Assembly: GCF_002165135.1 (NCBI RefSeq)
Contig: NZ_NFZQ01000010.1
Location: forward strand, 186,001-250,000
Length of the DNA stretch: 64,000 nucleotides
Reading direction: 5' to 3'
Source: Pseudomonas sp. SID14000
Lineage (GTDB): Bacteria; Pseudomonadota; Gammaproteobacteria; Pseudomonadales; Pseudomonadaceae
Shown here: positions 24,153 through 31,682 of the stretch, in pieces
Numbering within the stretch: position 1 is the stretch's first letter
How the letters are laid out: each line of letters starts with the position of its first letter
Program-made: the position numbers and the translations under genes
The notes under the pieces: model-generated
Told to the model about the DNA's origin: nothing
Database searches by the model: none
What the model saw: only the letters and a program-made list of their open reading frames with translations

Positions 24153-25481
24153 TCATTGAATTAGCAGGGACCCTGTGGGAGCGGCTTTAGCCGCGAACAC
24201 CGGCGCAGCCGGTGCCATGCACCGCGTTGGATTCTTCGCGGCTAAAGCCGCTCCCACAGGGTACGAGGATCGCTTGCGAACCCAGGCTTGCTGGCGGGCC
24301 AGTACCGAGCTGGCCGACTCGCCCAGCAGATCGGCGTAGACGCCAGGCGCAGTGGCGCCTTCGGTACTGATGAAGAGGATGCGGGCGTTGCCGTCGATAC
24401 CCAGGTCGGCAGCTGCGCCAGCATCCGCTACCAGGCGGGCAAACCCGGCCAGGCCGGCGACGCCGGACTCACCAGCCACTAGCGGAATGTCGCGAGCGCT
24501 GCCAGCCGCCAGGCGGCGCATGGCGGCAACAGCCTGGTCATCTGTGATGGTCATGAAGTAATCGACGCTCGGCTCAAGGAATCGCCAGGCCAATGGCGAT
24601 GTCTCGCCGCACGCCAGGCCCGCCATTACCGAGTCCACCGAGCCGGTCGCCCTGGCCGGTTTGCCGAGCAAGGCACTCTGGTACAGGCAGTCGGCCTGCT
24701 CCGGCTCGACCATGACCACCAACGGACGCTGTGCGCCGTAGTGCTCCCAGAGATAGCTGACGATGCCGGCCGCCAGGCCCCCCACCCCGCCTTGCAGGAA
24801 CACATGGGTCAACGGCGGCTGCCCGGCAGTGGCTTCGGTGATTTCTGCGGCGATGGTGCAGTAGCCCTGCATCACATCACGCGGGATCACTTCGTAGCCC
24901 TCATAAGAGGTATCGGAAACCACGGTCCAGCCATTGCTGGCCGCCAACTCCGCGGCGTGCTCGACTGATTCGTCGTAATTGCCGGCAATACGCACGATCT
25001 GCGCGCCATAGGCCGCAATCGCCTGCTCGCGCTCTATGCTGACCTTGGCATGCAGCACGATCACGCAGCGGCAGCCGATGCTTTGCGCGGCCGCCGCCAG
25101 CCCCTTGCCATGGTTGCCATCGGTGGCACTGACCACGGTGAAGGGGGCCAGCAGGTTCGCGTACTGGCCATCCAGCAAGCCGCGCGGGTCGAACTGCTGT
25201 GCGGGGAAGGTACGCAGGATCAGCCGGACCAGGGCAATCGGCGCGCCCAGCGCCTTGAAACTGCCCAGTTCCGAACGCACCGATTCGTCCTTCACCGTCA
25301 GCTGGGCAACGCCCAGCTCCGCGGCCAGGTCAGGCAGGCTGTACAGCGGCGTAGCACCTGCGTTCAAGCGCACCCACCCGGCCAGCCACTGGCGGCTTTC
25401 TTCAGCCTTGGCGATGCTCATCACCTCCTGCAACGCTTGCGGGTAAGGCTGGCGGCCAGCCTTGGGGTTGGAAACAAACAT
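24153..25481 (-). CDS. dpaL: Diaminopropionate ammonia-lyase with REP-encoded C-terminal tail
   Basis: A 442-residue PLP enzyme of the YgeX/DpaL family, which converts 2,3-diaminopropionate to pyruvate and ammonia. The PLP Lys is K76 in ELGSFKALGAP, and a Gly-rich phosphate-binding loop is present in GGVGGLAAGI. Family members are about 400 residues; here residues 407-442 are translated from an inverted REP pair (24171-24263) lying in the same frame, giving repeated AALAAK and AAKAAPTG runs. The insertion seems to have displaced the original stop. AGGAG precedes the ATG. It is followed upstream (in transcription order preceded) by an M20 amidohydrolase, like ygeX-ygeY in E. coli. Confidence 0.88.
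   Translation of the reverse strand: MFVSNPKAGRQPYPQALQEVMSIAKAEESRQWLAGWVRLNAGATPLYSLPDLAAELGVAQLTVKDESVRSELGSFKALGAPIALVRLILRTFPAQQFDPRGLLDGQYANLLAPFTVVSATDGNHGKGLAAAAQSIGCRCVIVLHAKVSIEREQAIAAYGAQIVRIAGNYDESVEHAAELAASNGWTVVSDTSYEGYEVIPRDVMQGYCTIAAEITEATAGQPPLTHVFLQGGVGGLAAGIVSYLWEHYGAQRPLVVMVEPEQADCLYQSALLGKPARATGSVDSVMAGLACGETSPLAWRFLEPSVDYFMTITDDQAVAAMRRLAAGSARDIPLVAGESGVAGLAGFARLVADAGAAADLGIDGNARILFISTEGATAPGVYADLLGESASSVLARQQAWVRKRSSYPVGAALAAKNPTRCMAPAAPVFAAKAAPTGSLLIQ
24171..24263. repeat. Inverted REP pair inside the end of dpaL
   Basis: CCCTGTGGGAGCGGCTTTAG with CCGCGAA at the left and its inverse at the right, separated by about 40 bases that include ACCGGCGCAGCCGGT. It lies in frame within the last codons of the diaminopropionate ammonia-lyase frame. 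Confidence 0.88.
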
Positions 25482-25560
25482 GCGGCACTCCTTTCTACAG
25501 GCAACAGGAAGCCCATGCCGCTGAAACCAGGCTTCAGCGGTCGGGGCATTACAGTGGGGA

Positions 25561-26811
25561 TCAGGCGTGGGTCAGGCGACGGCTGGCGACGTCCAGCAGT
25601 ACCTGGGCGCCCTGGATCAGTTGTTCGTCATCGGTATGCTCGCGCGGGTTGTGGCTGATACCGCCCTGGCTGGGCACGAAGATCATCGCAGCAGGGGCAA
25701 TGCGGGCGATCATTTGCGCGTCGTGGCCTGCACCAGAGGTCATGCGGCGGTGGCTGAAACCGAAACGCTGCGCCGAGGCTTCGATGGCACCGACCAGGCC
25801 TGCGTCGAACACCACCGGTTCAAAACGCACCAGGCGCTCAGTGGTAATGGTGACTCCTTCGCGCTTGGAGAGCGCTTCCAGGTATTGGCTCAGGTGGTTT
25901 TCGGCGTAAGCCAGGCAGGTTTCGTCGGGGTCGCGCAGGTCAACGGTAAAGGTAGCCTTGCGCGGGATGACGTTGATCACGTTCGGCTCGAACTGCATGC
26001 AGCCGACCGTGGCCAAGGTCGTGCCGGATTCCACGGCCATGGCGCGCAACTCGGCGACGATGGCACTGGCGACGAAGCCTGCATCATGGCGCAAATGGGT
26101 CGGCGTGGTGCCTGCATGATTGGCGTGTCCCTTCACCTCTATTTGCTGCCAGGAAATACCCTGCAGGTTCTCGACCACGCCAATCAAGGTGTTTTCGGCT
26201 TCGAGGATCGGCCCCTGCTCGATATGCAGTTCGAGGTATTCGTACGGCACGATGGCGCCAGGTTCCAGCGTGCCGGCATAGCCGATGCGCGCCAGCTCAT
26301 CGCCAAGCCGCGTACCGTCGGTGCCCAGGGTATCCAATGCCTGCTGCAGAGGCAGGCCACCGGCGAAGACCAATGAGCCCATCATGTCGGGCTGGTATCG
26401 CACACCCTCTTCATTGGTGAACGCGCCGACCGTGATCGAACGCTCGGGCAAGTGCCCGGCATCACGGTACGCCCGAATCACCGCCAACCCGGCCAGCACG
26501 CCATAGCAGCCATCCAAGGCTCCGGCGTTGGTGACGGTGTCGATGTGCGAACCGATCATCAGTGGGCGTTGCTCGCCGCTATCAGCGGCTGCGCGCAAAG
26601 TACCGAAAATGTTGCCGATACGGTCGACCTGCACGTCGAGGTCAAGCTCGTGCATCCAGCCGACCAGCAGGTCGCGCCCAGCCTTTTCGGCATCGCTCAG
26701 GGCAATCCGGGTGCGCCCGCCATGGGGGGCGTCAGCGCCTACCTGGCCGAGTGCACGGATCTGCTGCAGCAGCAAAGAGCCGTTCAGTTGCAGTGGGGTA
26801 CTTGCATTCAT
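25561..26811 (-). CDS. Zn-dependent M20-family amidohydrolase (allantoate/N-carbamoyl amino acid hydrolase)
   Basis: A 416-residue dinuclear-zinc amidase of the AllC/HyuC group. Ligand motifs include GSHIDTV (His), GALDGCYGVLAGL (bridging Asp), TNEEG (catalytic and metal Glu), ELHIEQGP (His), and SGAGHDAQ near the C-terminus, with the dimerisation lid region HANHAGTTPTHLR. It hydrolyses N-carbamoyl amino acids or allantoate; the exact substrate is unknown. Next to DpaL it may release an amino acid that DpaL then breaks down. The ATG at 26811 is used, although a TTG just before it is also in frame. The gene is divergent from an Lrp-type regulator. Confidence 0.88.
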   Translation of the reverse strand: MNASTPLQLNGSLLLQQIRALGQVGADAPHGGRTRIALSDAEKAGRDLLVGWMHELDLDVQVDRIGNIFGTLRAAADSGEQRPLMIGSHIDTVTNAGALDGCYGVLAGLAVIRAYRDAGHLPERSITVGAFTNEEGVRYQPDMMGSLVFAGGLPLQQALDTLGTDGTRLGDELARIGYAGTLEPGAIVPYEYLELHIEQGPILEAENTLIGVVENLQGISWQQIEVKGHANHAGTTPTHLRHDAGFVASAIVAELRAMAVESGTTLATVGCMQFEPNVINVIPRKATFTVDLRDPDETCLAYAENHLSQYLEALSKREGVTITTERLVRFEPVVFDAGLVGAIEASAQRFGFSHRRMTSGAGHDAQMIARIAPAAMIFVPSQGGISHNPREHTDDEQLIQGAQVLLDVASRRLTHA

Positions 26812-26978
26812 CAACCATTTCTCCCTGCGCGCAAAGCCTTGGCTCTACACCACCGTTTTTTTGTTCATGGGGGAATTCTATTCGCTCGTACTGCACTAAA
26901 ATCTTGATTTTCTGCCTTTGCATGCACTTTTATTACGTATTCTCGGCATTCACCGCTGTTCACCTACGGAGCCGCTTC

Positions 26979-27446
26979 ATGCCCCTCGATCACTTCGACC
27001 TGGCCCTGCTCGATGCCATACAGCGTGACGCCGGCACTTCACAGCTGGACCTCGGGGCGCAGGTCAACCTGTCCTCGGCAGCGGTCAACCGCCGGCTGAA
27101 GAAGCTGGCAGCCGACGGCGTGATCCGTGGCACGGTTGCGCAAGTGAACCCGGAGCAGTTGGGCTACACACTGACCGTGATCACCGAGGTAGAAGTAGAG
27201 AACGAGCGGCTGGACCTGTTGGACGAGATGAAACGCACCTTCCTCGCCTGCCCGCAGGTGCAGCAGTGCTACTACGTGGCCGGGGAATGCGATTTCGTGC
27301 TGATCATGCTGGTGCGGCACATGGAGCAGTACACCCAGCTGACCCGTGAGCTGTTCTTCGAAAACAACAACGTCAAGCGCTTCAAGACACTGGTGTCGAT
27401 GAGCAATGTGAAAACTGGCATGTTTGTGCCGACCCTCACGCACTGA
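26979..27446 (+). CDS. Lrp/AsnC-family transcriptional regulator
   Basis: A 155-residue Lrp-type regulator. Residues 5-60 form the helix-turn-helix (LDAIQRDAGTSQLDLGAQVNLSSAAVNRRLKKL), and the C-terminal RAM domain (effector-binding ACT-like fold) spans about 70-150 with a YYVAGECDFVL strand. GGAG precedes the ATG at 26979. It is divergent from the amidohydrolase-DpaL unit and is the obvious candidate regulator, probably sensing an amino acid. Confidence 0.9.
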   Translation: MPLDHFDLALLDAIQRDAGTSQLDLGAQVNLSSAAVNRRLKKLAADGVIRGTVAQVNPEQLGYTLTVITEVEVENERLDLLDEMKRTFLACPQVQQCYYVAGECDFVLIMLVRHMEQYTQLTRELFFENNNVKRFKTLVSMSNVKTGMFVPTLTH

Positions 27447-27588
27447 AGCCTTGCAGGAGCGCGCAGCTCGACAGGCAATTGCCCGCGTTTACCTCTACCT
27501 GACCGAGGTTGACAGCCACATTGCCCAAGCTGGCCAGCCGCTGGGAAATGATTACAATGCGCGCCCCAACCTGAAATATGTTTCTCTC

Positions 27589-28554
27589 ATGAAATCACTG
27601 CTTTACGCCGTATTCTTACTGTTTTCCTTCACCCTCCCCGCCCTGGCCAACCCGCCAGCGACCTTCACCGAAGCCAAAGTGGTGGCCAAGCAGAAGGTGT
27701 ACATGGACCAGGCCAGCAGTGCCATGGGTGACCTGTACTGCGGCTGCAAATGGACCTGGGTGGGCAAGTCCGGCGGGCGTATCGATCCCGCCTCGTGCGG
27801 CTACCAGACCCGCAAGCAGCAGAACCGAGCAGAGCGCACCGAATGGGAGCACATCGTGCCGGCCTATACCTTCGGCAACCAGCGCCAGTGCTGGAAGAAC
27901 GGTGGCCGCGAGCATTGCGTGGATGACGACCCGGTATTCCGTGCCATGGAGGCCGACCTGTTCAACCTGTACCCGGCAGTGGGTGAGGTCAACGGCGACC
28001 GCAGCAATTTCAACTACGGCATGGTTGCTGGCAATGCCGGGCAATACGGGCAGTGCTCCACCAAGGTCGACTTCGTGCAGCGTGCTGCCGAACCACGTGA
28101 CGAAGTGAAAGGCCTGGTCGCCCGCACCACGTTCTACATGTACGACCGCTACAAGCTGAACATGTCGCGCCAGCAGCAACAGCTGCTGATGGCCTGGGAC
28201 AAACAATACCCGGTGTCGGCCTGGGAGAAAGAGCGTGACCGGCGCATTGCCGCGATCATGGGGCATGCCAACCCCTTCGTGACCGGGGAACGCAAATGGA
28301 CCGCCAACTACAAGCCGGTCGGCGGTGGCGTGGTGCAAGCGGTGCCGGCGAAGGCCGCCAAACCGGAGGCCAAGCCGAGCCTGGCCAGTGCCGGGTCGGT
28401 GGGGGCGGTGCTTGGCAACCGCAACAGCCACGTCTATCACCTCTCCGTCGGCTGCCCGGGCTATACCCAGCTTACCGCGAAGAACCAGGTCACCTTCGCC
28501 ACAGAAGGTGAGGCGCAGGCAGCGGGCTATCGCAAGGCGGGCAACTGCCGCTGA
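27589..28554 (+). CDS. endA: Secreted endonuclease I (EndA family) with C-terminal Cys-flanked domain
   Basis: A 321-residue exported nuclease. A signal peptide (about 1-22, ending PALA) is followed by the endonuclease I domain with the catalytic H in EWEHIVPA, the Cys pairs of periplasmic EndA (CGCKW, QRQCWKNGGREHC), and the NLYPAVGEVNGDRSNF metal-site region. The start at 27589 is set by the signal peptide. The last 45 residues (from GNRNSHVYHLSVGCPGY to GNC) form an added domain like the VYHxPxC modules found at the end of some nucleases, with a likely wall- or DNA-binding role. EndA degrades extracellular or periplasmic DNA. Confidence 0.88.
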   Translation: MKSLLYAVFLLFSFTLPALANPPATFTEAKVVAKQKVYMDQASSAMGDLYCGCKWTWVGKSGGRIDPASCGYQTRKQQNRAERTEWEHIVPAYTFGNQRQCWKNGGREHCVDDDPVFRAMEADLFNLYPAVGEVNGDRSNFNYGMVAGNAGQYGQCSTKVDFVQRAAEPRDEVKGLVARTTFYMYDRYKLNMSRQQQQLLMAWDKQYPVSAWEKERDRRIAAIMGHANPFVTGERKWTANYKPVGGGVVQAVPAKAAKPEAKPSLASAGSVGAVLGNRNSHVYHLSVGCPGYTQLTAKNQVTFATEGEAQAAGYRKAGNCR

Positions 28555-28680
28555 TCGGCCCCCTTGCAATCGATCGGGCTGCACAGCAGCCCGATCGAAT
28601 GACCATCCGTCGCCCAGACGGCACCCCACTCCCCGCCCTCAGCCCAACGAATGACAGATCATCCGCAAAGGAGACGTTCC

Positions 28681-28995
28681 ATGATCCGCATTCGCCCACT
28701 CTCGCTGTGCCTTGCCCTTGCCCTTGCCCTGGCCGCTGCCACTGGCACCAGCCTGGCCGCCACCGACACCCATACCGACAGCCACCCGCCAACCGACCAG
28801 TCCGGTGGCAAGACTGCCGGTGAAGGTAGCAGCGTCAACAGCCCTGGCAGCAGCAAAGGCAACGACAGCAGCGACACCGGCAGCAACAGCGATGCCGCCG
28901 ACGGCGCCGCTGGCGGCTCCAACAGCACCGGCGAAGCCACCGGTTCCGGCGCCGGGCGCACCGGCGGCACCGCCGAGGACCAGGACAGCCATTGA
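28681..28995 (+). CDS. Secreted low-complexity Ser/Gly/Asp-rich protein
   Basis: A 104-residue protein with a clear signal peptide (1-27, with a Leu/Ala-rich core) and a mature part made almost wholly of Ser, Gly, Thr, Asp, Asn and Ala. No aromatic residue occurs in the mature part. AGGAG precedes the ATG at 28681. No function can be assigned; the mature chain is likely disordered. It stands between the endonuclease and PEBP genes in the same direction. Confidence 0.7.
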   Translation: MIRIRPLSLCLALALALAAATGTSLAATDTHTDSHPPTDQSGGKTAGEGSSVNSPGSSKGNDSSDTGSNSDAADGAAGGSNSTGEATGSGAGRTGGTAEDQDSH

Positions 28996-29043
28996 GGCCA
29001 GCCTGGGCTACACTGCGCCCGAACGCCCTGCCAAGGATTCACC

Positions 29044-29595
29044 ATGAACCTCAAACCCTGGCTGCTTGCCGCCCTGCTGCCGTGCAGCACCTTGGCCGTC
29101 GCTGGCGGCCAGGGTGCGCTGTCGATCAGTTCGTCGTCGTTCACCGATGGCGGCGTGATCGCCTTGCAGCAGGTTGGCCCGGACCCGGCCTGCGGCGCTG
29201 GCGAAGAGCGCACCCCGCAACTGAGCTGGGACAACCTCCCCGCAGGCACCCGGTCGCTGGCGCTGATCATGTTCGACCCGGACGGCGGCAAGGGTATTGG
29301 CGTGGTCCACTGGATCGCCTACAACATTGACCCGGCTCAGGATGGGCTGAAGGAAGGCATCGCCGGGCTGACCGGGCCAGGCGTGACCGTGGGTCGCAAT
29401 TCGCGGGGCACGCTCAGCTACCGAGGCCCCTGCCCACCCGCCGGCGACAACCCGCACCACTACGCACTGACGCTGATCGCCACCGACCTGCCATTGGGCA
29501 CCCTGCCCGAGGGCCTGGACCGCAGTGGCCTGCTGCAACTGCTGCAAGGCCACGCGCTAGGGGCGCAGAGCCTGATCGGGCGCTATGGCCATTGA
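29044..29595 (+). CDS. YbhB/YbcL-type PEBP family protein, exported
   Basis: A 183-residue protein with a signal peptide (1-20) and a PEBP fold. Characteristic segments are TPQLSWDNLPAGTRSLALIMFDPD (the D-P-D of the ligand pocket), GVVHWIAYNI, YRGPCPPAGDNPHHYALTLIA (the GPxPP-HxYxxxL motif) and a C-terminal A-Q-S-L-I-G-R-Y. PEBP proteins bind small anionic ligands; the bacterial role is unclear. AAGGA precedes the ATG. Confidence 0.9.
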   Translation: MNLKPWLLAALLPCSTLAVAGGQGALSISSSSFTDGGVIALQQVGPDPACGAGEERTPQLSWDNLPAGTRSLALIMFDPDGGKGIGVVHWIAYNIDPAQDGLKEGIAGLTGPGVTVGRNSRGTLSYRGPCPPAGDNPHHYALTLIATDLPLGTLPEGLDRSGLLQLLQGHALGAQSLIGRYGH

Positions 29596-29695
29596 ACCAT
29601 CCAGTACAAAAACAAATGATCGCCCCCATAGCATTTATCCATTGAATGGCCCGACCGAACTGAAGTAAGCTCGGGCTCATTCACTGGAGAGCAAC

Positions 29696-29815
29696 ATGCC
29701 AAAACACACCCGCAACCACGCCAACCACACCGGTCGCACCCTGCGCCCTGTGCTGGCCGTTGCCGGCTGCGTGGCACCTGCCAGCTATTACTTCGGGTAT
29801 TGGTTTAGCCACTAG
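29696..29815 (+). CDS. 39-residue ORF ending in aromatic codons, candidate leader peptide
   Basis: GGAG six bases before the ATG opens a 39-codon frame. Its last ten residues are SYYFGYWFSH, with six aromatic codons (Tyr, Tyr, Phe, Tyr, Trp, Phe) in a row of seven. The stop is 56 bases before a strong intrinsic terminator, and the next enzyme gene is a DAHP synthase of aromatic biosynthesis. This is the layout of pheL- or trpL-type attenuation. An alternative is a small membrane protein, since residues 16-37 are hydrophobic. GGCGCC occurs twice after the stop (29815-29820 and 29832-29837) and could pair. Confidence 0.6.
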   Translation: MPKHTRNHANHTGRTLRPVLAVAGCVAPASYYFGYWFSH

Positions 29816-29871
29816 GCGCCGATACCCACACGGCGCCCACCTTCGAGGGGCCGCCGAACATGAGAATACTC

Positions 29872-29910
29872 AAACCCCCGGTCGGCTCCCCGACCGGGGG
29901 TTTTGCTTTT
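29872..29910 (+). terminator. Strong intrinsic terminator, possible attenuator
   Basis: CCCCCGGTCGG and CCGACCGGGGG form an eleven-base-pair GC stem with a four-base loop, followed by TTTTGCTTTT. It lies between the aromatic-rich leader ORF and the Tyr-rich ORF before the DAHP synthase. Confidence 0.85.
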
Positions 29911-29951
29911 CAGGCCTTTGAACAACACCGATTCACATTGAGGACAGATTC

Positions 29952-30101
29952 ATGAACTACGCCACTTATTACTACGCAAACACCTACGCCTGGCGATTTA
30001 GCCAATCCCGTTCGGGCCAGCCTGCCGCCTCCGTTCGGTCTTCCACAGGTGGCAATGCAGCAGCCAATACGAATTCAACGATCTGTCGAACACCTCGATA
30101 G
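29952..30101 (+). CDS. Tyr-rich leader ORF upstream of DAHP synthase
   Basis: A GAGGA ribosome site precedes an ATG that opens a 49-codon frame beginning MNYATYYYANTYAW, with five Tyr codons among the first twelve and one Trp. The rest of the frame is low in aromatics and unremarkable. It stops at 30101, where a GC-rich hairpin starts just before the DAHP synthase ribosome site. Ribosome stalling at the Tyr codons when charged tRNA-Tyr is scarce could control the hairpin and so the synthase. No T tract follows, so translational or Rho-dependent control is more likely than classical termination. Confidence 0.6.
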   Translation: MNYATYYYANTYAWRFSQSRSGQPAASVRSSTGGNAAANTNSTICRTPR

Positions 30102-30136
30102 GGCCGACCGCGCGGGCCAGAACCCGCCGTCCGCCC
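30101..30136 (+). promoter_or_regulatory. GC-rich hairpin between leader ORF and DAHP synthase start
   Basis: GGGC-GAC-GCGGG at the left can pair, with small mismatches, with CCCGC-GTC-GCCC at the right around a CCAGAA loop. It begins at the stop codon of the Tyr-rich ORF and ends directly before the AGGGA ribosome site of the synthase. Confidence 0.45.
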
Positions 30137-30150
30137 AGGGAAAAAACGCC

Positions 30151-31206
30151 ATGCAAGCTTCCAGCCTCGCCCTGACCCAGCCGCAAGCAGCCAATACCAC
30201 CGTCAGCCAGCGCCTGCCCAGCCCGCACCTGCTCAAGCAGCAAATGCCGCTGTCCAGCGACCTTACCCAGCAAGTCCATGCCCACCGCCAGGCCATCCGC
30301 GACATTCTCGAAGGCCGTGACCAGCGCCTGCTGGTGATCGTTGGTCCCTGCTCGATCCACGACCCACGCTCAGCCCTGGAATACGCCGATCGCCTGGCAG
30401 CCCTCAGCCGCGAAGTCGACGACAAGCTGCTGCTGGTGATGCGCGCCTACGTCGAAAAACCTCGCACCACGGTCGGCTGGAAAGGCCTGGCCTACGACCC
30501 GCACCTCGATGGCAGCGATGACATGCACGGCGGCATCGCCTTGTCCCGCGGGCTGATGCTGAACATGATCGAACGCGGTCTGCCGGTTGCCACCGAATTG
30601 CTGCAGCCCATGGCTGCCGGCTACTTCGATGACCTTCTGGCCTGGGCCGCGATTGGCGCGCGCACCACCGAGTCGCAGATCCACCGCGAAATGGTCAGTG
30701 GCCTGGAGCTACCGGTCGGCTTCAAGAACGGCACCGACGGCGGTATTGCCATCGCCAGCGACGCCATGCGCAGCGCCGCCCACCCGCACCGCCACTTCGG
30801 CATGGATGCACAGGGCTACCCGGCCATCATCGAGACCTTGGGCAACCCGGATACGCACCTGGTGCTGCGCGGCGGCCACAAGGGCCCTAACTACGATGCC
30901 AACAGCATCGCCATGGCCCGCCAGGCGCTGGCCAAGGCCGGGCTGCAGGCGCGGATCATGGTCGATTGCAGTCATGCCAACAGCGGCAAGGACCCGGCGC
31001 GTCAGCCGGCGGTATTCAACGATGTGCTGGAGCAGCGCCTGGCCGGCGACCGCTCGATCGTCGGCGTGATGATCGAAGGGCACCTGTTCGACGGCTGCCA
31101 GACGCTGGGCAAGGGTGCACTGAAATACGGCGTGTCGATCACCGATGGCTGCCTGGGCTGGGCCTCGACCGCAACCCTGTTGCGGGAGGCGGCACAAAAA
31201 CTGTAG
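30151..31206 (+). CDS. aroF: 3-deoxy-7-phosphoheptulonate synthase (DAHP synthase), class I
   Basis: A 351-residue DAHP synthase of the AroF/AroG/AroH type, which joins phosphoenolpyruvate and erythrose 4-phosphate in the first step of the shikimate pathway. Key segments are VGPCSIHD (near residue 64), MRAYVEKPRTTVGWKG, GARTTESQ, GFKNGTDG, LRGG and DCSHANS, containing the metal ligands Cys and His and the PEP-binding Arg and Lys. The length is typical of the family. It is preceded by a Tyr-rich leader ORF, so it is probably the Tyr-regulated isoenzyme. The start at 30151 agrees with the E. coli enzyme length; the frame is open 102 bases further upstream. Confidence 0.93.
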   Translation: MQASSLALTQPQAANTTVSQRLPSPHLLKQQMPLSSDLTQQVHAHRQAIRDILEGRDQRLLVIVGPCSIHDPRSALEYADRLAALSREVDDKLLLVMRAYVEKPRTTVGWKGLAYDPHLDGSDDMHGGIALSRGLMLNMIERGLPVATELLQPMAAGYFDDLLAWAAIGARTTESQIHREMVSGLELPVGFKNGTDGGIAIASDAMRSAAHPHRHFGMDAQGYPAIIETLGNPDTHLVLRGGHKGPNYDANSIAMARQALAKAGLQARIMVDCSHANSGKDPARQPAVFNDVLEQRLAGDRSIVGVMIEGHLFDGCQTLGKGALKYGVSITDGCLGWASTATLLREAAQKL

Positions 31207-31285
31207 GAAGCGGGTTGCAAGCCTGGCGAGACATACCCCGGACAAGTGCGCTAGGCTTGCCTTTTTACCCCAAGGAGCAGTACCC

Positions 31286-31567
31286 ATGGCCCGTGCAACC
31301 GCCCGCCACATCCTGGTCAGCAGCGAAGATAAATGCAACGAACTGAAAGCCCAGATCGAAGCAGGCGCCGACTTCGCTGAAATCGCCAAAGCCAACTCCA
31401 CCTGCCCATCCAGCCGCCAGGGCGGTGACCTGGGCTCGTTCGGCCCGGGCCAGATGGTCAAGGAGTTCGACACCGTGGTGTTCAGCGCCCCGGTCAACAC
31501 CGTACAAGGCCCGGTGAAGACCCAGTTCGGCTACCACCTGCTGGAAGTGACCAGCCGCCAGGACTAA
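31286..31567 (+). CDS. ppiC: PpiC-type parvulin peptidyl-prolyl isomerase
   Basis: A 93-residue single-domain parvulin. It has ATARHILV at the start, CPSSRQGGDLGSFGPGQMV in the middle and GPVKTQFGYHLLEV at the end, containing the catalytic His, Cys or Asp, Met and Phe positions. It is a cytoplasmic prolyl isomerase, since no signal peptide is present. AAGGAG precedes the ATG. A second parvulin of the same type occurs at 42324-42599. Confidence 0.92.
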   Translation: MARATARHILVSSEDKCNELKAQIEAGADFAEIAKANSTCPSSRQGGDLGSFGPGQMVKEFDTVVFSAPVNTVQGPVKTQFGYHLLEVTSRQD

Positions 31568-31590
31568 GTAGCCAGTAGCTGCTCATGTCC

Positions 31591-31682
31591 CCTGTGGGAG
31601 CGGGTTCACCCGCGAAAGCGCCAGATCAGGCAACGACGTTGCGTGAACGGACGCATTCGCGGGTGAACCCGTTCCCACAGGC
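31591..31682. repeat. Inverted REP pair overlapping the start of the yejA-like gene
   Basis: CCTGTGGGAGCGGGTTCACC with CGCGAA and its inverse enclose about 38 bases. The right arm contains the only usable start codon (GTG at 31663) for the downstream binding-protein frame, unless an ATG at 31585 in front of the left arm is used. Confidence 0.88.

Noticed and set aside
28296..28792. Several overlapping frames on both strands around the low-complexity secreted protein
   Set aside because: They follow from repetitive Ser/Gly/Ala codons; only the frame with a signal peptide and AGGAG site is credible.
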